Shown here piece by piece: positions 25,308 through 39,589 of a stretch of DNA of 64,000 bases. Numbering within the stretch: the stretch's first letter is position 1; each line of letters begins with the position of its first letter. The translations under genes and the position numbers were made by a program. Origin of the DNA: JACCTU01 sp963769665 (lineage in GTDB: Bacteria > Actinomycetota > Thermoleophilia > Gaiellales > Gaiellaceae). A model generated the notes under the pieces. The model ran no database searches, had not been told where the DNA came from, and worked only from the letters and a program-made list of their open reading frames with translations. The DNA is taken from the NCBI GenBank assembly GCA_963769665.1, contig CAVYMQ010000003.1:1116001-1180000 (forward strand), written 5' to 3'.

Positions 25308-25958
25308 TTAGCCCCGATTTGCCGGGAACGCCACGGCCGAGGCCGCTCCGGCCGCGAGTCCCCGTGCAATGCGGGCTCGATAGGCCGGAGAATGGAGGAG
25401 TCGGGCCTCCGCGGGGTTGGAGAGGAACCCCGTTTCCACGAGCACGACCGGGACGTCGGCCCAGTTGAACCCGGTGAGGTCGCTGCGCCGCTGGAGGCCG
25501 AGATTCGGTGCACCCGTCGAGTGTACGACCGCCGTCTGAAGGAGCCGCCCAGCGCGCACGCTCTTTGCGTAAATGTCGTCTGTCCAGCCTCGCCGCACGG
25601 CGGGGTAGAGCGTGTGGACCCCCCGAAGCGACCGGTTCGTCGAGCCGTCGGCGTGGATTCGCAGCATCAGCGAGGCCTTGCGCGCGTTGCAGAACTCGGC
25701 CCGCTCGACGTTGCCGCCGGCGTAGCCGCTGCGCGTGCGGGTCATCGCGACGCGCACGCCGCGCGCGGCGAGCAGCGTTCGCGTGCGCAGCGCGATGTCG
25801 AGCGCGACTCCGGCCTCGCCCGAGGCCCCGCCCGGGTCCTTGATCTTCAGCACCGAGGAGCCCGGCCCGATCGGCTCGAGCTGCGCGCCGACCCGCGCGA
25901 GCGTGCCGTGGCCCGGATCGATGCAGACGAGCGCAGCGGCGAACGCCTCGAGGATCAT
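25308..25958 (-). CDS. N-acetylmuramoyl-L-alanine amidase (Amidase_3)
   Basis: 216-aa zinc amidase that cuts the stem peptide from MurNAc. Zinc/catalytic residues are visible: His in VCIDPGHG, Glu in GASGEAGVALDIAL, His in LRIHADGS and Glu in VVLVETGFLSN. It begins only 11 residues before the first metal motif, so no proper signal peptide is evident. ATG at 25958 overlaps the malQ stop (ATGA). The frame runs on upstream through malQ but is not coding there. Confidence 0.87.
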   Translation of the reverse strand: MILEAFAAALVCIDPGHGTLARVGAQLEPIGPGSSVLKIKDPGGASGEAGVALDIALRTRTLLAARGVRVAMTRTRSGYAGGNVERAEFCNARKASLMLRIHADGSTNRSLRGVHTLYPAVRRGWTDDIYAKSVRAGRLLQTAVVHSTGAPNLGLQRRSDLTGFNWADVPVVLVETGFLSNPAEARLLHSPAYRARIARGLAAGAASAVAFPANRG

Positions 25959-27154
25959 GCGCGACCGGCTTGCTCGGCTGCTGTGCGCAGGCGCGAGGCG
26001 AGCGCGTCGTCCGCTGCGCCGTGCTCGAGCCGCCACGACCAGTTCCCCGTCGCGAGCCCCGGCGTGTTCATGCGCGCATCGCTGCCGAGGCCGAGCGCGT
26101 CCTGCATCGGGACGATCGCGAGCGACGCGACGGAGGAGTATGCGAGCTCGATCAGCGACCACGCCGGGTTCGCGGGGTCGAGCCCGGTCGCCGCGCGCTC
26201 GGCCGCGCTCAGCGACGACCACCATCCCGCCGTCGTGTCGTTGTCGTGTGTGCCCGTGTACACGACGCCATTCTCGCGATGGTTCTCGAGACGGTGCGGG
26301 CTCGAGGGTCGGTCGGAGAACCCCCACTGCAGCACGTGCATCCCCGGTAGCCCGAGCTCGTCGCGGAGACGCTCGACCGCAGGGGTGATCACGCCGAGGT
26401 CCTCGGCGATCACCGGGAGGTCTCGGAGTTCCTCGCGCACGGCGTCGAAGAGCTTGCGGCCGGGAGCCCGGCGCCATTGCCCCGATCTCGCCGTCGTCGC
26501 GTGGGCCGGGACCGCCCAGTAGGCGACGAAGCCGCGGAAGTGGTCCGCGCGCGTCAGGTCGACGAGCTCGAACGTGCGGCGGAAGCGCTCGATCCACCAG
26601 CGGAAGCCGTCCGCGCGGAGTGCCGACCAGTCGTACAGCGGGTTTCCCCAGAGTTGGCCGTCTTTCGTGAACGCATCGGGCGGCACGCCCGCGACCGCGT
26701 CGGTCGAGAACAGTCGAGGGTGCGAGACGTGGTCGGCGCTGCCTGCGGCGACGTAGATCGGCAGGTCGCCGATCAGCCTGACGCCGCGCTGTCTTGCGTG
26801 CTCGCGGAGCGCGCTCCACTCGCGCGCGAAGCGAACCTGGTCGGCGATCGCGTCGCCGCCGGCGAACGCGGCCCAGTCCGCGATCCAGTACGCCTCCCGC
26901 GCTGCGAACGCCTCGAGCTCCTCGGGCTCGACCTTCGCGGTCGGGTCCGCGAGCAGGCCGCTCCACCCGGCGAACGCGGAGGCAGACTTGTACGGCGAGC
27001 CGACGTCGTCCGGCGGTCCGAGCGGCAGCACCTGCCACCACGACTGTCCGGCCGCGGCGAGCCAGTCGACGAACTCGTAGGCATGTTCACCGAGTCGGCC
27101 GCCGGGCAGTGAGGTTGGGTGCAGCAGGATTCCGCTGGAGCGGGAAAGGTTCAC
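25955..27154 (-). CDS. malQ: 4-alpha-glucanotransferase (amylomaltase, GH77)
   Basis: 399 aa, shorter than the usual 500 or so but with all core motifs: RSSGILLHPTSLPG at the start, nucleophile Asp in TRADHFRGF, acid/base Glu in VIAEDLGV and THDNDTTAGWW. It transfers maltodextrin segments, fitting the adjacent glucan operon. GTG at 27154 must be the start because the conserved N-terminus follows at once. Only 3 bp separate this start from the divergent glgE start. Confidence 0.92.
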   Translation of the reverse strand: MNLSRSSGILLHPTSLPGGRLGEHAYEFVDWLAAAGQSWWQVLPLGPPDDVGSPYKSASAFAGWSGLLADPTAKVEPEELEAFAAREAYWIADWAAFAGGDAIADQVRFAREWSALREHARQRGVRLIGDLPIYVAAGSADHVSHPRLFSTDAVAGVPPDAFTKDGQLWGNPLYDWSALRADGFRWWIERFRRTFELVDLTRADHFRGFVAYWAVPAHATTARSGQWRRAPGRKLFDAVREELRDLPVIAEDLGVITPAVERLRDELGLPGMHVLQWGFSDRPSSPHRLENHRENGVVYTGTHDNDTTAGWWSSLSAAERAATGLDPANPAWSLIELAYSSVASLAIVPMQDALGLGSDARMNTPGLATGNWSWRLEHGAADDALASRLRTAAEQAGRA

Positions 27155-27157
27155 GCC

Positions 27158-28966
27158 GTGTCACTACCCGAATCGACAGATCCACCGCGCCGCATCCTCG
27201 TCGAGGCGGTCGAGCCGCAGGTCGACTGCGGCCGCTTTCCGGCGAAGAGCGTCGTCGGCGACCGGGTCGAGGTGGCGGCGACGATCGTGCGCGACGGCCA
27301 CGAGGTGCTCGGCGCCGCCGTTCGCTTCAAGTCGCCCGGTGCGACGCGCTGGCGGGAGTCTCGACTCGAGCCCGTTGGGAACGACCGCTTCACCGGCGGC
27401 TTCGAGGTCGACGCTCCCGGCCGGTGGTGCTACCGGATCGAGGCGTGGGTCGACCGCGTCGCGTCGTACCGGCGAGAGGTCCAGCGCAAGCACGATGCCG
27501 GCCAGGACGACCTCGCCTCCGAGCTCGCCGAGGGCGCGCTGCTGCTCGAGCGCGACTCGCTGACGCTCGCGGAGGCGCTGGCCGCGAAGCCCGGCGACCG
27601 GAGCGAGAAGACCTGGTCTCAGACGATCGAGGTGGACGTCGACCGCGAGCTCGCGGCGTTCGGCTCCTGGTACGAGCTCTTCCCGCGGTCGTGGGGCGGC
27701 TTCGCCGGCGTCGAGCGCGTGCTCCCTGAGCTCGCGAAGCTCGGGTTCGACGTCGTGTACCTGCCGCCGATCCACCCGATCGGGGTCACGAACAGAAAGG
27801 GACGGAACAACACGCTGACGCCGGCGCCCGGCGACGTCGGCAGCCCGTGGGCGATCGGCGGGAAGGGCGGCGGGCACACCGCGGTCAACGCCGAGCTCGG
27901 GACGCTCGAGGAGTTCGAGCAGCTCGTCGCGCGCGCCGCCGAGCACGGTCTGGAGATCGCGCTCGACTTCGCGATTCAGTGCTCACCCGACCACCCATGG
28001 CTGCGCGAGCATCCCGAGTGGTTCCACCGCCGCCCGGACGGCACCCTGAAGTACGCCGAGAATCCGCCGAAGAAATACCAGGACATCTACAACGTCAACT
28101 TCGCCGCCGACGACTGGCAGGAGCTCTGGCAGGCGCTGCTCGACGCGGTGCGCTTCTGGGTCGCGCGCGGCGTCAAGGTCTTCCGCGTCGACAACCCGCA
28201 CACGAAGCCCGTCCCGTTCTGGGAGTGGCTGATCTCGGAGGTGCGCGCGGTCGAGCCGGAGGTCGTCTTCCTGTCCGAGGCGTTCACCGCGCCCGCGATG
28301 ATGACGACGCTCGCGAAGATCGGCTTCTCGCAGTCGTATACGTACTTCACGTGGAAGAACACGCGCTGGGAGCTGAAGGAGTTCGTCGAGCAGCTGCTCG
28401 AGTGGCGTGACTTCTACCGACCGAACTTTTTCGCGAACACGCCCGACATCCTGCACGAGTACCTGCAGGAGGGCGGCCGCCCCGCGTTCGAGGTGCGGCT
28501 CGTGCTCGCGGCGACGCTCGGCGGCTCGTACGGGATCTACTCGGGGTTCGAGAACCTCGAGAACGTGCCTGTGCGCGAGGGGAGCGAGGAGTACCTCGAC
28601 TCGGAGAAGTACGAGGTGAAGACTCGCGCGCTCGATGGCGAGCTGCTGTCGCTCGTGCGGCGGCTGAACGAGGTACGTCGCGCGAACCCGGCTCTGCAGC
28701 GCTTCGGGAACGTCACGCTGCTCGAGACCGAGAGCGAGCACCTCTTCGCGTACGCGAAGCGGCGCGGCTCGAACGCGATCGTGGCCGTCGTCAACACCGA
28801 CCCGTTCGAAACGCGAGATGGTGTCGCGGTGCTGCCCGCCACGCTCGGTCTCGCGCCGGCCTTCCAGGCCGAGGAGCTGCTCACCGGCGAGACGTTCACG
28901 TGGCAGACCGGCCGCAACTTCGTCCGCCTCGAGCCGGGCGGCTCGCACGTCCTGAGGGTGAGCTGA
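27158..28966 (+). CDS. glgE: Alpha-1,4-glucan:maltose-1-phosphate maltosyltransferase
   Basis: 602-aa GH13_3 enzyme that extends alpha-glucan using maltose-1-phosphate. Begins near RILVEAVEPQVDCGRFPAK (N domain), then the barrel with YLPPIHPIG, nucleophile Asp in VKVFRVDNPHTKP, acid Glu in VVFLSEAFT. GTG at 27158 has GGGAAAGG about 9 nt upstream; another GTG at 27119 would overlap malQ by 36 bp. First gene of the glgE-treS-mak-glgB-treZ-treX-treY run. Confidence 0.94.
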   Translation: MSLPESTDPPRRILVEAVEPQVDCGRFPAKSVVGDRVEVAATIVRDGHEVLGAAVRFKSPGATRWRESRLEPVGNDRFTGGFEVDAPGRWCYRIEAWVDRVASYRREVQRKHDAGQDDLASELAEGALLLERDSLTLAEALAAKPGDRSEKTWSQTIEVDVDRELAAFGSWYELFPRSWGGFAGVERVLPELAKLGFDVVYLPPIHPIGVTNRKGRNNTLTPAPGDVGSPWAIGGKGGGHTAVNAELGTLEEFEQLVARAAEHGLEIALDFAIQCSPDHPWLREHPEWFHRRPDGTLKYAENPPKKYQDIYNVNFAADDWQELWQALLDAVRFWVARGVKVFRVDNPHTKPVPFWEWLISEVRAVEPEVVFLSEAFTAPAMMTTLAKIGFSQSYTYFTWKNTRWELKEFVEQLLEWRDFYRPNFFANTPDILHEYLQEGGRPAFEVRLVLAATLGGSYGIYSGFENLENVPVREGSEEYLDSEKYEVKTRALDGELLSLVRRLNEVRRANPALQRFGNVTLLETESEHLFAYAKRRGSNAIVAVVNTDPFETRDGVAVLPATLGLAPAFQAEELLTGETFTWQTGRNFVRLEPGGSHVLRVS

Positions 28967-29002
28967 CGCGTTTCGCTTTCGCCACAGGTTCCTGCCGCTT
29001 TC

Positions 29003-29037
29003 GGCCGCGTCTCGGGACCAGGTCCCAAGCCGCGGCC
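29003..29037. repeat. Palindromic repeat copy 1 (glgE-treS gap)
   Basis: Centre GGGACC-A-GGTCCC with outer arms GGCCGCG and CGCGGCC; 15 of 17 possible pairs form. It shares the 20-mer TCTCGGGACCAGGTCCCAAG with copy 2, 125 bp away. Confidence 0.75.
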
Positions 29038-29127
29038 AGAGTGGACGTGACCCCGTGGGGCAAAGCGGCGTCTCAGGCACGAACGCGGGGCAACGCCGGT
29101 GAGATCGTGCGTGATCGTGTCCAGTCG

Positions 29128-29162
29128 AGCCGTGTCTCGGGACCAGGTCCCAAGACGCGGCT
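29128..29162. repeat. Palindromic repeat copy 2 (glgE-treS gap)
   Basis: Same core as copy 1 with outer arms AGCCGTG and CGCGGCT. Differences from copy 1 mostly keep pairing (G-C becomes A-T at the end, C-G becomes T-G, and a T-C mismatch becomes T-A), so the two copies look like structured units, REP-like or hairpin regulators. The intervening 90 bp contains a further CCCCGTGGGG palindrome and no ORF I would defend. Confidence 0.75.
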
Positions 29163-29194
29163 GGAAAGGGCAGGCGGACGGGCCCGGAGGGGCA

Positions 29195-30862
29195 GTGTCT
29201 GAACCGGGCCAGTGGTTCGAGAGCGACCCGCTCTGGTTCAAGCACGCGGTCTTCTACGAGATTCACACCCGTGCGTTCTTCGACGGCAACGACGACGGCT
29301 CGGGCGACCTACGCGGCGTCACCGACAAGCTCGACTACCTGCAGTGGTTCGGCGTCGACTGCCTCTGGCTGCTACCGCTCTACCCGTCCCCGCTTCGCGA
29401 CGGCGGCTACGACATCGCGGACTTCACGAACGTGCACCAGGACTACGGCACGGTCGAGGATTTCCGCCAGCTGATCGAGGCGGCGCACCAGCGCGGGATC
29501 CGCGTGATCGCCGACCTCGTGATGAACCACACCTCGAGCGACCACCCGTGGTTCCAGGCCTCGCGTGCCGACCGCGACGGGCCGTACGGCGACTGGTACG
29601 TCTGGTCGGACAGCGACGAGCCGTGGCAAGAGGCGCGGATCATCTTCCTCGACACCGAGCCGTCGAACTGGACGTGGGACCCCGTGCGCGGCCAGTACTT
29701 CTGGCACCGCTTCTTCTCGCACCAGCCCGACCTGAACTACGACAACCCGGAAGTGCAGCAGGCGATGCTCGACGTACTGCGCTTCTGGCTCGACCTCGGG
29801 ATCGACGGTTTTCGGATGGACGCGATCCCGTACCTCTACGAGCGCGACGGGACCAACGGTGAGAACCTCCCCGAGTCGCACGATTACCTGAAGCGCGTGC
29901 GCGAGGAGATCGACGCGAACTACGCGGACAAGGTCCTGCTCGCGGAGGCGAACCAGTGGCCCGAGGACGTCGTCGAGTACTTCGGCGACGGCGACGAGTG
30001 TCACATGTGCTTCCACTTCCCCGTCATGCCGCGCATGTTCATGTCGCTCCGCCGTGAAGACGCGACTCCGATCTACGAGATCCTCGAACGGACGCCCCCG
30101 ATTCCCGAGAACTGCCAGTGGGGCCTGTTCCTCCGCAACCACGACGAGCTGACGCTCGAGATGGTCACCGATGACGAGCGCGACTACATGTACAACGAGT
30201 ACGCGAAGGATCCGCGCATGAAGCTGAACCTCGGGATCCGCAGACGCCTCGCACCGTTGCTGGACGGCGGCCGTGACGAGATCCAACTCCTGCACGCGAT
30301 CATGTTCTCGCTGCCGGGCTCGCCCGTTCTCTACTACGGGGACGAGATCGGGATGGGCGACAACATCTTCCTCGGCGACCGCGACGGCGTGCGCACGCCG
30401 ATGCAGTGGACCGGCGACCGCAACGGCGGCTTCTCGCGCGCCGACTTCGCACAGCTCTACCTGCCGCCGCTGATGGACCCTGTGTACGGCTACCAGGCGG
30501 TCAACGTCGAGGCGCAGCTGCGCACGCCGACGTCGCTGCTGCGCTGGATCCGACGCTTCATCGCGCTGCGGAAGCAACATCCCGTGTTCGGTCTCGGCAC
30601 GTACGAGCCGCTCGAGACGTCGAACCCGCGAATCTTCGCGCACGTTCGCCGCTACGAGGACGACATCGTGCTCTGCGTGCACAACGTCGCGCGGTCGGCC
30701 CAGGCGGTCGAGCTCGACCTGGCACGATTCCGCGGCATGGTGCCGGAGGAGATGTTCGGCCGAACGGCCTTCCCGCCGGTGGGCGAGCTCCCGTACCTGC
30801 TCACACTCGGCCCGCGCGACTTCTTCTGGTTCCAGCTGCGCGAGCCGGAGGAGGTCGCGTGA
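29195..30862 (+). CDS. treS: Trehalose synthase (maltose alpha-D-glucosyltransferase)
   Basis: 555-aa GH13_16 enzyme interconverting trehalose and maltose. FYEIHTRAFFDGNDDGSGD and GGYDIADF at the front, nucleophile in GFRMDAIPYLYER, Glu in LLAEANQWPEDV, and RNHDELTLEM. GTG at 29195 with GGAGG 6 nt upstream. Not fused to maltokinase; the kinase is the next gene with a 4-bp overlap. Maltose formed here feeds Mak and then GlgE. Confidence 0.95.
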   Translation: MSEPGQWFESDPLWFKHAVFYEIHTRAFFDGNDDGSGDLRGVTDKLDYLQWFGVDCLWLLPLYPSPLRDGGYDIADFTNVHQDYGTVEDFRQLIEAAHQRGIRVIADLVMNHTSSDHPWFQASRADRDGPYGDWYVWSDSDEPWQEARIIFLDTEPSNWTWDPVRGQYFWHRFFSHQPDLNYDNPEVQQAMLDVLRFWLDLGIDGFRMDAIPYLYERDGTNGENLPESHDYLKRVREEIDANYADKVLLAEANQWPEDVVEYFGDGDECHMCFHFPVMPRMFMSLRREDATPIYEILERTPPIPENCQWGLFLRNHDELTLEMVTDDERDYMYNEYAKDPRMKLNLGIRRRLAPLLDGGRDEIQLLHAIMFSLPGSPVLYYGDEIGMGDNIFLGDRDGVRTPMQWTGDRNGGFSRADFAQLYLPPLMDPVYGYQAVNVEAQLRTPTSLLRWIRRFIALRKQHPVFGLGTYEPLETSNPRIFAHVRRYEDDIVLCVHNVARSAQAVELDLARFRGMVPEEMFGRTAFPPVGELPYLLTLGPRDFFWFQLREPEEVA

Positions 30863-32231
30863 CCGCACCGCATCATCTCGCGATGTCGATCCCGGAGGAC
30901 GCGCTGCGCGAGTTCGTGCTGTCGCAGCGCTGGTTCGGTGCGAAGTCGCGCGAGATCGCGCACTTCCAGGTCGTCGCCGCACCGGTCGTGCGCACCGAGG
31001 AACCGCTGCTCGCGCTCGCGGTCGTCGAGATCCGGTTCCATCCCGGCACGCACGAGCTGTACCAGGTGCCGCTCGGCTTCCGCCGCGAGTGGAAGGACGG
31101 GATCGCGGAGGTGGAGGGCTGGGTCGCCTACGACGCGCTCGCCGACCCGGAGCTCGCGCGCGAGTTCGTCGAGTGCATGCGCCGGCAGGCCGACGTCGCC
31201 GGGGGCGAGGCGATGGTCGAGTTCCGCGCGACGGGCGAGGCGGCCGGCTCGCTCGCGAGCGTGCGGCCGATGGGCCGCGAGCAGTCGAACACGTCGCTTG
31301 TGTTCGACGACGACCTCGTGCTCAAGGTCTACCGCCGGATCGAGGCGGGGGTGAACCCGGAGCTCGAGCTCCTGCGCTTCCTCACCGACCGCGGCTTCCC
31401 GTCGATCGCCTCGCTCGAGGGCTGGGCGGCGTACCTCGGCACGCCGCTCGAGGCGACGCTGGCGATCGCGCAGGACTACGTCGCCGGCGAGGGCGACGGC
31501 TGGGAGCTGGCGCTCGAGGCGCTGCGCTCCGGGAAGGGCGACGAGTTCGTCGACAAGCTGCGCCTGCTCGGGGAGACGACGGGCGCGATGCACTCGGTGC
31601 TCGCCTCCGACCAGAGCGACCCCAGCTTCGCGCCGGAGGAGCCGAGCGCAGAGGCGCTCGGGCTGCTCACCGCCAGCGTCGACGAGGAGATCGAGGAGCT
31701 GTTTCTCACGCTGCCCGACGTGCCCGAGCTCGAAGCGATCGCGGGCCGCGGCGAGGAGGTGCGCGAGCAGCTGCGCGGGTTGTCGCACGCCGGGGACGTC
31801 GGCAAGGTGATCCGCACGCACGGCGACTACCACCTCGGCCAGGCGCTCTGGGCCGACGGAGCGTGGGTGATCCTCGACTTCGAGGGCGAGCCCGCGCGGC
31901 CGATCGTCGATCGCCGCCGCAAGCGCTCGCCGCTCCGTGACGTCGCCGGGATGCTTCGCTCGTTCGCCTACGCGGCGAGCGCGGCGGAGATCGAGCACGG
32001 CGTCGAGCCGCCCGAGGGGTGGGAGCTCCGTGCGCGCGACGCGTTCCTGCTCGGGTATCTCTCCAAGGTGGACTCGAACCTGATCCCCTCCGGCTCGGCG
32101 CTCGAGCGGCTGCTCGCGGTGTTCGAGCTCGAGAAGGCGGTCTACGAGCTGCGCTACGAGCTCGACAACCGTCCCGGCTGGGTGCGCATCCCGGTTCTGG
32201 GAATCGCTCGTCTGCTCGAGCGGGCGGCGGC

Positions 32232-32235
<4 letters not shown>
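30859..32235 (+). CDS. mak: Maltokinase
   Basis: 458-aa ATP-dependent kinase making maltose-1-phosphate (also called Pep2). N-terminal cap domain QRWFGAKSREIAHF, then aminoglycoside-phosphotransferase-like motifs RTHGDYHLGQALW (catalytic Asp) and WVILDFEGEPARP (metal-binding Asp). GTG at 30859 overlaps the treS stop and has GAGGAGG upstream; its own stop overlaps glgB (ATGA). Confidence 0.93.
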
Positions 32236-34112
<1,877 letters not shown>

Positions 34113-34122
34113 CGTCGCGCCT

Positions 34123-35597
34123 GTGCTCGGCGCAGTTCCTCGCGACGAGAAGGTCGTGGACTTCGAGGTGTGGGCGCCGGCGGCGTCCTCGCTTGCCGTG
34201 CGCGTGAACGGTGATGAGCACGCGCTCGACCGCGACGAGGAAGGCTTCTGGCGCGGCGAGGCGCCCGCGCGACACGGCGACGACTACTGGCTCGTCGTCG
34301 ACGGTGTCGAGCGGCCCGACCCCGCGTCGCGGTGGCAGCCGGGCGGCGTACGCGGTCCGTCGCGTGTGCTCGACACGGCGCAGTTCGACCTCGAGCCGGT
34401 GCGCCCCGCGCTCGACGAGCTCGTGCTCTACGAGCTGCACGTGGGGACGTTCACCCAGGAGGGCACGTTCGACGCGGCGATCCGGCACCTGGGCGCGCTC
34501 GCGGACCTCGGCGTGACCGCGGTCGAGTTGATGCCGATCGCGACGTTCCCGGGCACGCGCGGCTGGGGGTACGACGGGCTCTACACGTCTGCGCCGCACG
34601 AGGCGTACGGCGGGCCCGAGGCGTTCGCACGCTTCGTCGACGCGGCGCACGACGAGGGGCTCGGCGTCGTGCTCGACGTCGTCTACAACCACGTCGGGCC
34701 GGGCAACGAAACGCTGCGCGCGTTCGGGCCGTACTTCACCGACCGCCACGAGACGTTCTGGGGCGACGCGCTCGACTACTCTCAGCGGGGCGTCCGCGAG
34801 TGGGCGATCCAGAACGCGGAGCTCTGGGTGCGCGACTACGGCGTCGACGGTTTCCGACTCGACGCGGTGCACGCGGTCTTCGACGACTCGCCGCGCCACG
34901 TCCTCGCCGAGCTCGCCGACCGCGTGCACACAATCGAACCGCGCACGCTCGTCACTGCCGAGATAGAGCCGGGCGACCTGCGGCCGATCGAAGAGTGGGG
35001 GCTCGACGCGCAGTGGGCCGACGAGCTCCACCACGAGCTGCACGCGCTTCTGACCGAGGAGCACGAGGGCTACTACGCGGACTACGGATCCGTCGAAGGC
35101 CTCGCCGAGCAGCTGCGTCGGGAGCCGGCCGAGCGCCTGATCGTCTGCTCGCAGAACCACGACCAGGTCGGCAACCGCGCCGTCGGAGATCGGCCCGCGG
35201 CCGATGAGCTGCGCTTGCGCACGGCCGTGCTGCTTTTCGCGCCGCAGACGCCGCTGCTCTTCATGGGCGAGGAGTACGGCGAGCGCCGGCCCTTCCAGTT
35301 CTTCACCGACCACATCGACCCGGCGATCGCGGAGGCGACGCGCGAGGGGCGCCGCCGCGAGTTCGCGTTCTCCGGCGAGGTGCCCGACCCGCAGGCACGC
35401 TCCACGTTCGAGGGCTCGAAGCTCGATCGCTCCCAGCCCGACGAGGAACTGCGCGCGTTCTACCGAGAGCTGCTCGACCTGCGACGAGAGCTGCCGCGCG
35501 AGATCGAGGTAGAGGTCGACGGCTCGCACCTGCGTGCGCGTCGCGGTCAGGTCGAGCTGCACGCTGACTTCGACACGAAGACCGTCGAGGTGCGGCG

Positions 35598-35601
<4 letters not shown>
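34123..35601 (+). CDS. treZ: Malto-oligosyltrehalose trehalohydrolase
   Basis: 492 aa, slightly short for TreZ. E-set N domain (FEVWAPAASSLAVRVNG), then barrel with GWGYDGLYTSAPHEAYGGP, nucleophile GFRLDAVHAVFDD, VTAEIEPGD and SQNHDQVGNRA. Releases trehalose from maltooligosyltrehalose made by TreY. GTG at 34123 chosen; a GTG at 34156 with GAGAAGG just before it is also possible and would remove 11 residues. Confidence 0.92.
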
Positions 35602-37711
<2,110 letters not shown>

Positions 37712-37715
<4 letters not shown>

Positions 37716-39589
37716 GCTCTCTCGCCACCTACCGGCTGCAGCTGCGGCCCGGCTTCGGTTTCCGCGAGGCGAGCGAGCTCGTCCCGTACCTGACCGAGCT
37801 CGGGGTCTCGCATCTCTATCTCTCGCCGATCATGGAGGCGCAGTCCGGCTCGACGCACGGCTACGACGTCGTTGACCCGACGCGGATCTCCGAGCAGCTC
37901 GGCGGCGAGGAGGCGTTCCGCGAGCTCGCGGGCGCAGGGCTCGGCGTGGTCCTCGACGTGGTGCCGAACCACATGGCCGCAAGCGCCGAGAACCGGTGGT
38001 GGGTCGATGAGCGGCTGCGCGCAAGGGTGTTCGACTCCGACCCGGAGACCGGGTGGTACCGGCGCTTCTTCACGATCGACGAGCTCGCGGGCGTGCGAAT
38101 GGAGGATCCCGAGGTCTTCGAGCTGACCCAGCACAAGGCGCTCGAGCTGGTGCGGGAGGGACTGGTCGACGGCCTGCGCGTCGACCATCCCGACGGGCTC
38201 GCCGACCCGCGCGGCTACCTCGAGCGGCTACGCGACGAAGGCGTCCCGCATGTCTGGGTCGAGAAGATCCTCGAGCCGGGCGAGCGCCTCCGCGACTGGC
38301 CGGTCGAGGGCACGACGGGCTACGAGTTCGCGAACGACGTGACGGCGCTCCTCGTCGACCCGGCCGGCGAGGAGCCGCTCACGCGCTGGTACGCCGAGTC
38401 GACGGGCGAGACGCGCTCGTTCGCGGCGATCGCGGACGAGGCGAAGCTCGAGCTCGCGAGGACGGAGTTCACGCGGGAGTTCGAACGGCTCCGCTCGGTC
38501 GTTGACGGGCCGCTGGAGGAGGCGGCCGCGGCGCTGCACGTCTACCGCACGTACGTCGAGCCCTGGTCGGGCCGCGTCGAGGATGCCGACCGCGTGGCGT
38601 TGGCAACTCTGCCGGAGCCGTTGCGCCGCATTCTGCTGCTCGAAGAACGTGGGCACGACGAGTTCGTGACGCGCTTCCAGCAGACCACCGGGCCGGTGAT
38701 GGCTAAGGGCGTCGAGGACACCGCGTTCTACCGCTACTTCCGCCTGACCGCGCTGAACGAGGTGGGCGGCGACCCGGGCCGTTTTTCGCTCCCCGTCGAG
38801 GAGTTCCACCGCGCGAACCTCGAGCGTGGCGCGCGCTTCCCGAACCATCTCCTCGCAACGCAGACGCACGACACTAAGCGCTCGGGAGACGTGCGCGCGC
38901 GCATCGTCGCGCTGGCCGCGCTCGCCGACGAGTGGGTCGAGCGTCGCGCGACGTGGCGCGCGCTCGACGATCCGCACGAAGACGAGCTCCTGTGGCAGAC
39001 GCTCATCGGCACCTGGCCGATCGAGCCCGAGCGCGTCGAGGCGTACCTGGAGAAGGCGCTTCGCGAGGCGAAGGTGAACACGAACTGGGCCGAGCCGAAC
39101 GAGCAGCACGAGCGGCGCGTGAAGGAGTCCGCGCGGCGCGCCATCGCCGAGCCGCCCGACGGATTCGAGGCGTTCGCCGCGCGCGTCGCGGAGCTCGGCC
39201 GCCGCAACACGCTCGCGATGACACTGCTCAAGCTCACCGTGCCCGGAGTGCCCGACCTGTACCAGGGCGACGAGCTGGAGTCGCTCAACCTCGTCGATCC
39301 CGACAACCGGCGGCCGGTCGACTGGGATGCGCGCCGGCGCGCGCTCGCGGAGCCGCCGCCCAAGCTGCACGTGATCAAGGAGGCGCTCGCGCTGCGCCGT
39401 CGGCGTCCGTTCGGCGAGTACCGCCCGCTCGACGTCGGCGACGACGTGTGCGCGTTCCAGCGCGGCGACGACGTCGCGGTCGCCGTTCCGCTGCGCGGTC
39501 AGGATCCCCCGGGGCTCGAGCTGGCCGGAGAGTGGTGGAGCGTCTTGGACGAAGCGCTACCCGTTCGCCTGCTCGAGCGCGTCCAGTAG
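37712..39589 (+). CDS. treY: Malto-oligosyltrehalose synthase
   Basis: 625-aa GH13_26 enzyme converting the reducing end of maltooligosaccharide to a trehalose linkage. TYRLQLRPGFGFREA at the start, HGYDVVDPTRI, nucleophile GLRVDHPDGLADP, Glu in VWVEKILEPGE and TQTHDTKRSGDVRARI are diagnostic. Shorter than the 700-plus of many TreYs. Last gene of the operon; its 3' end overlaps the convergent HisC-like gene by 33 bp. Confidence 0.94.

Noticed and set aside
25959..27041. Upstream extension of the amidase to a 577-codon frame
   Set aside because: Covered by malQ in another frame with intact GH77 motifs; extension is Arg/Gly/Ala-rich without a signal peptide.
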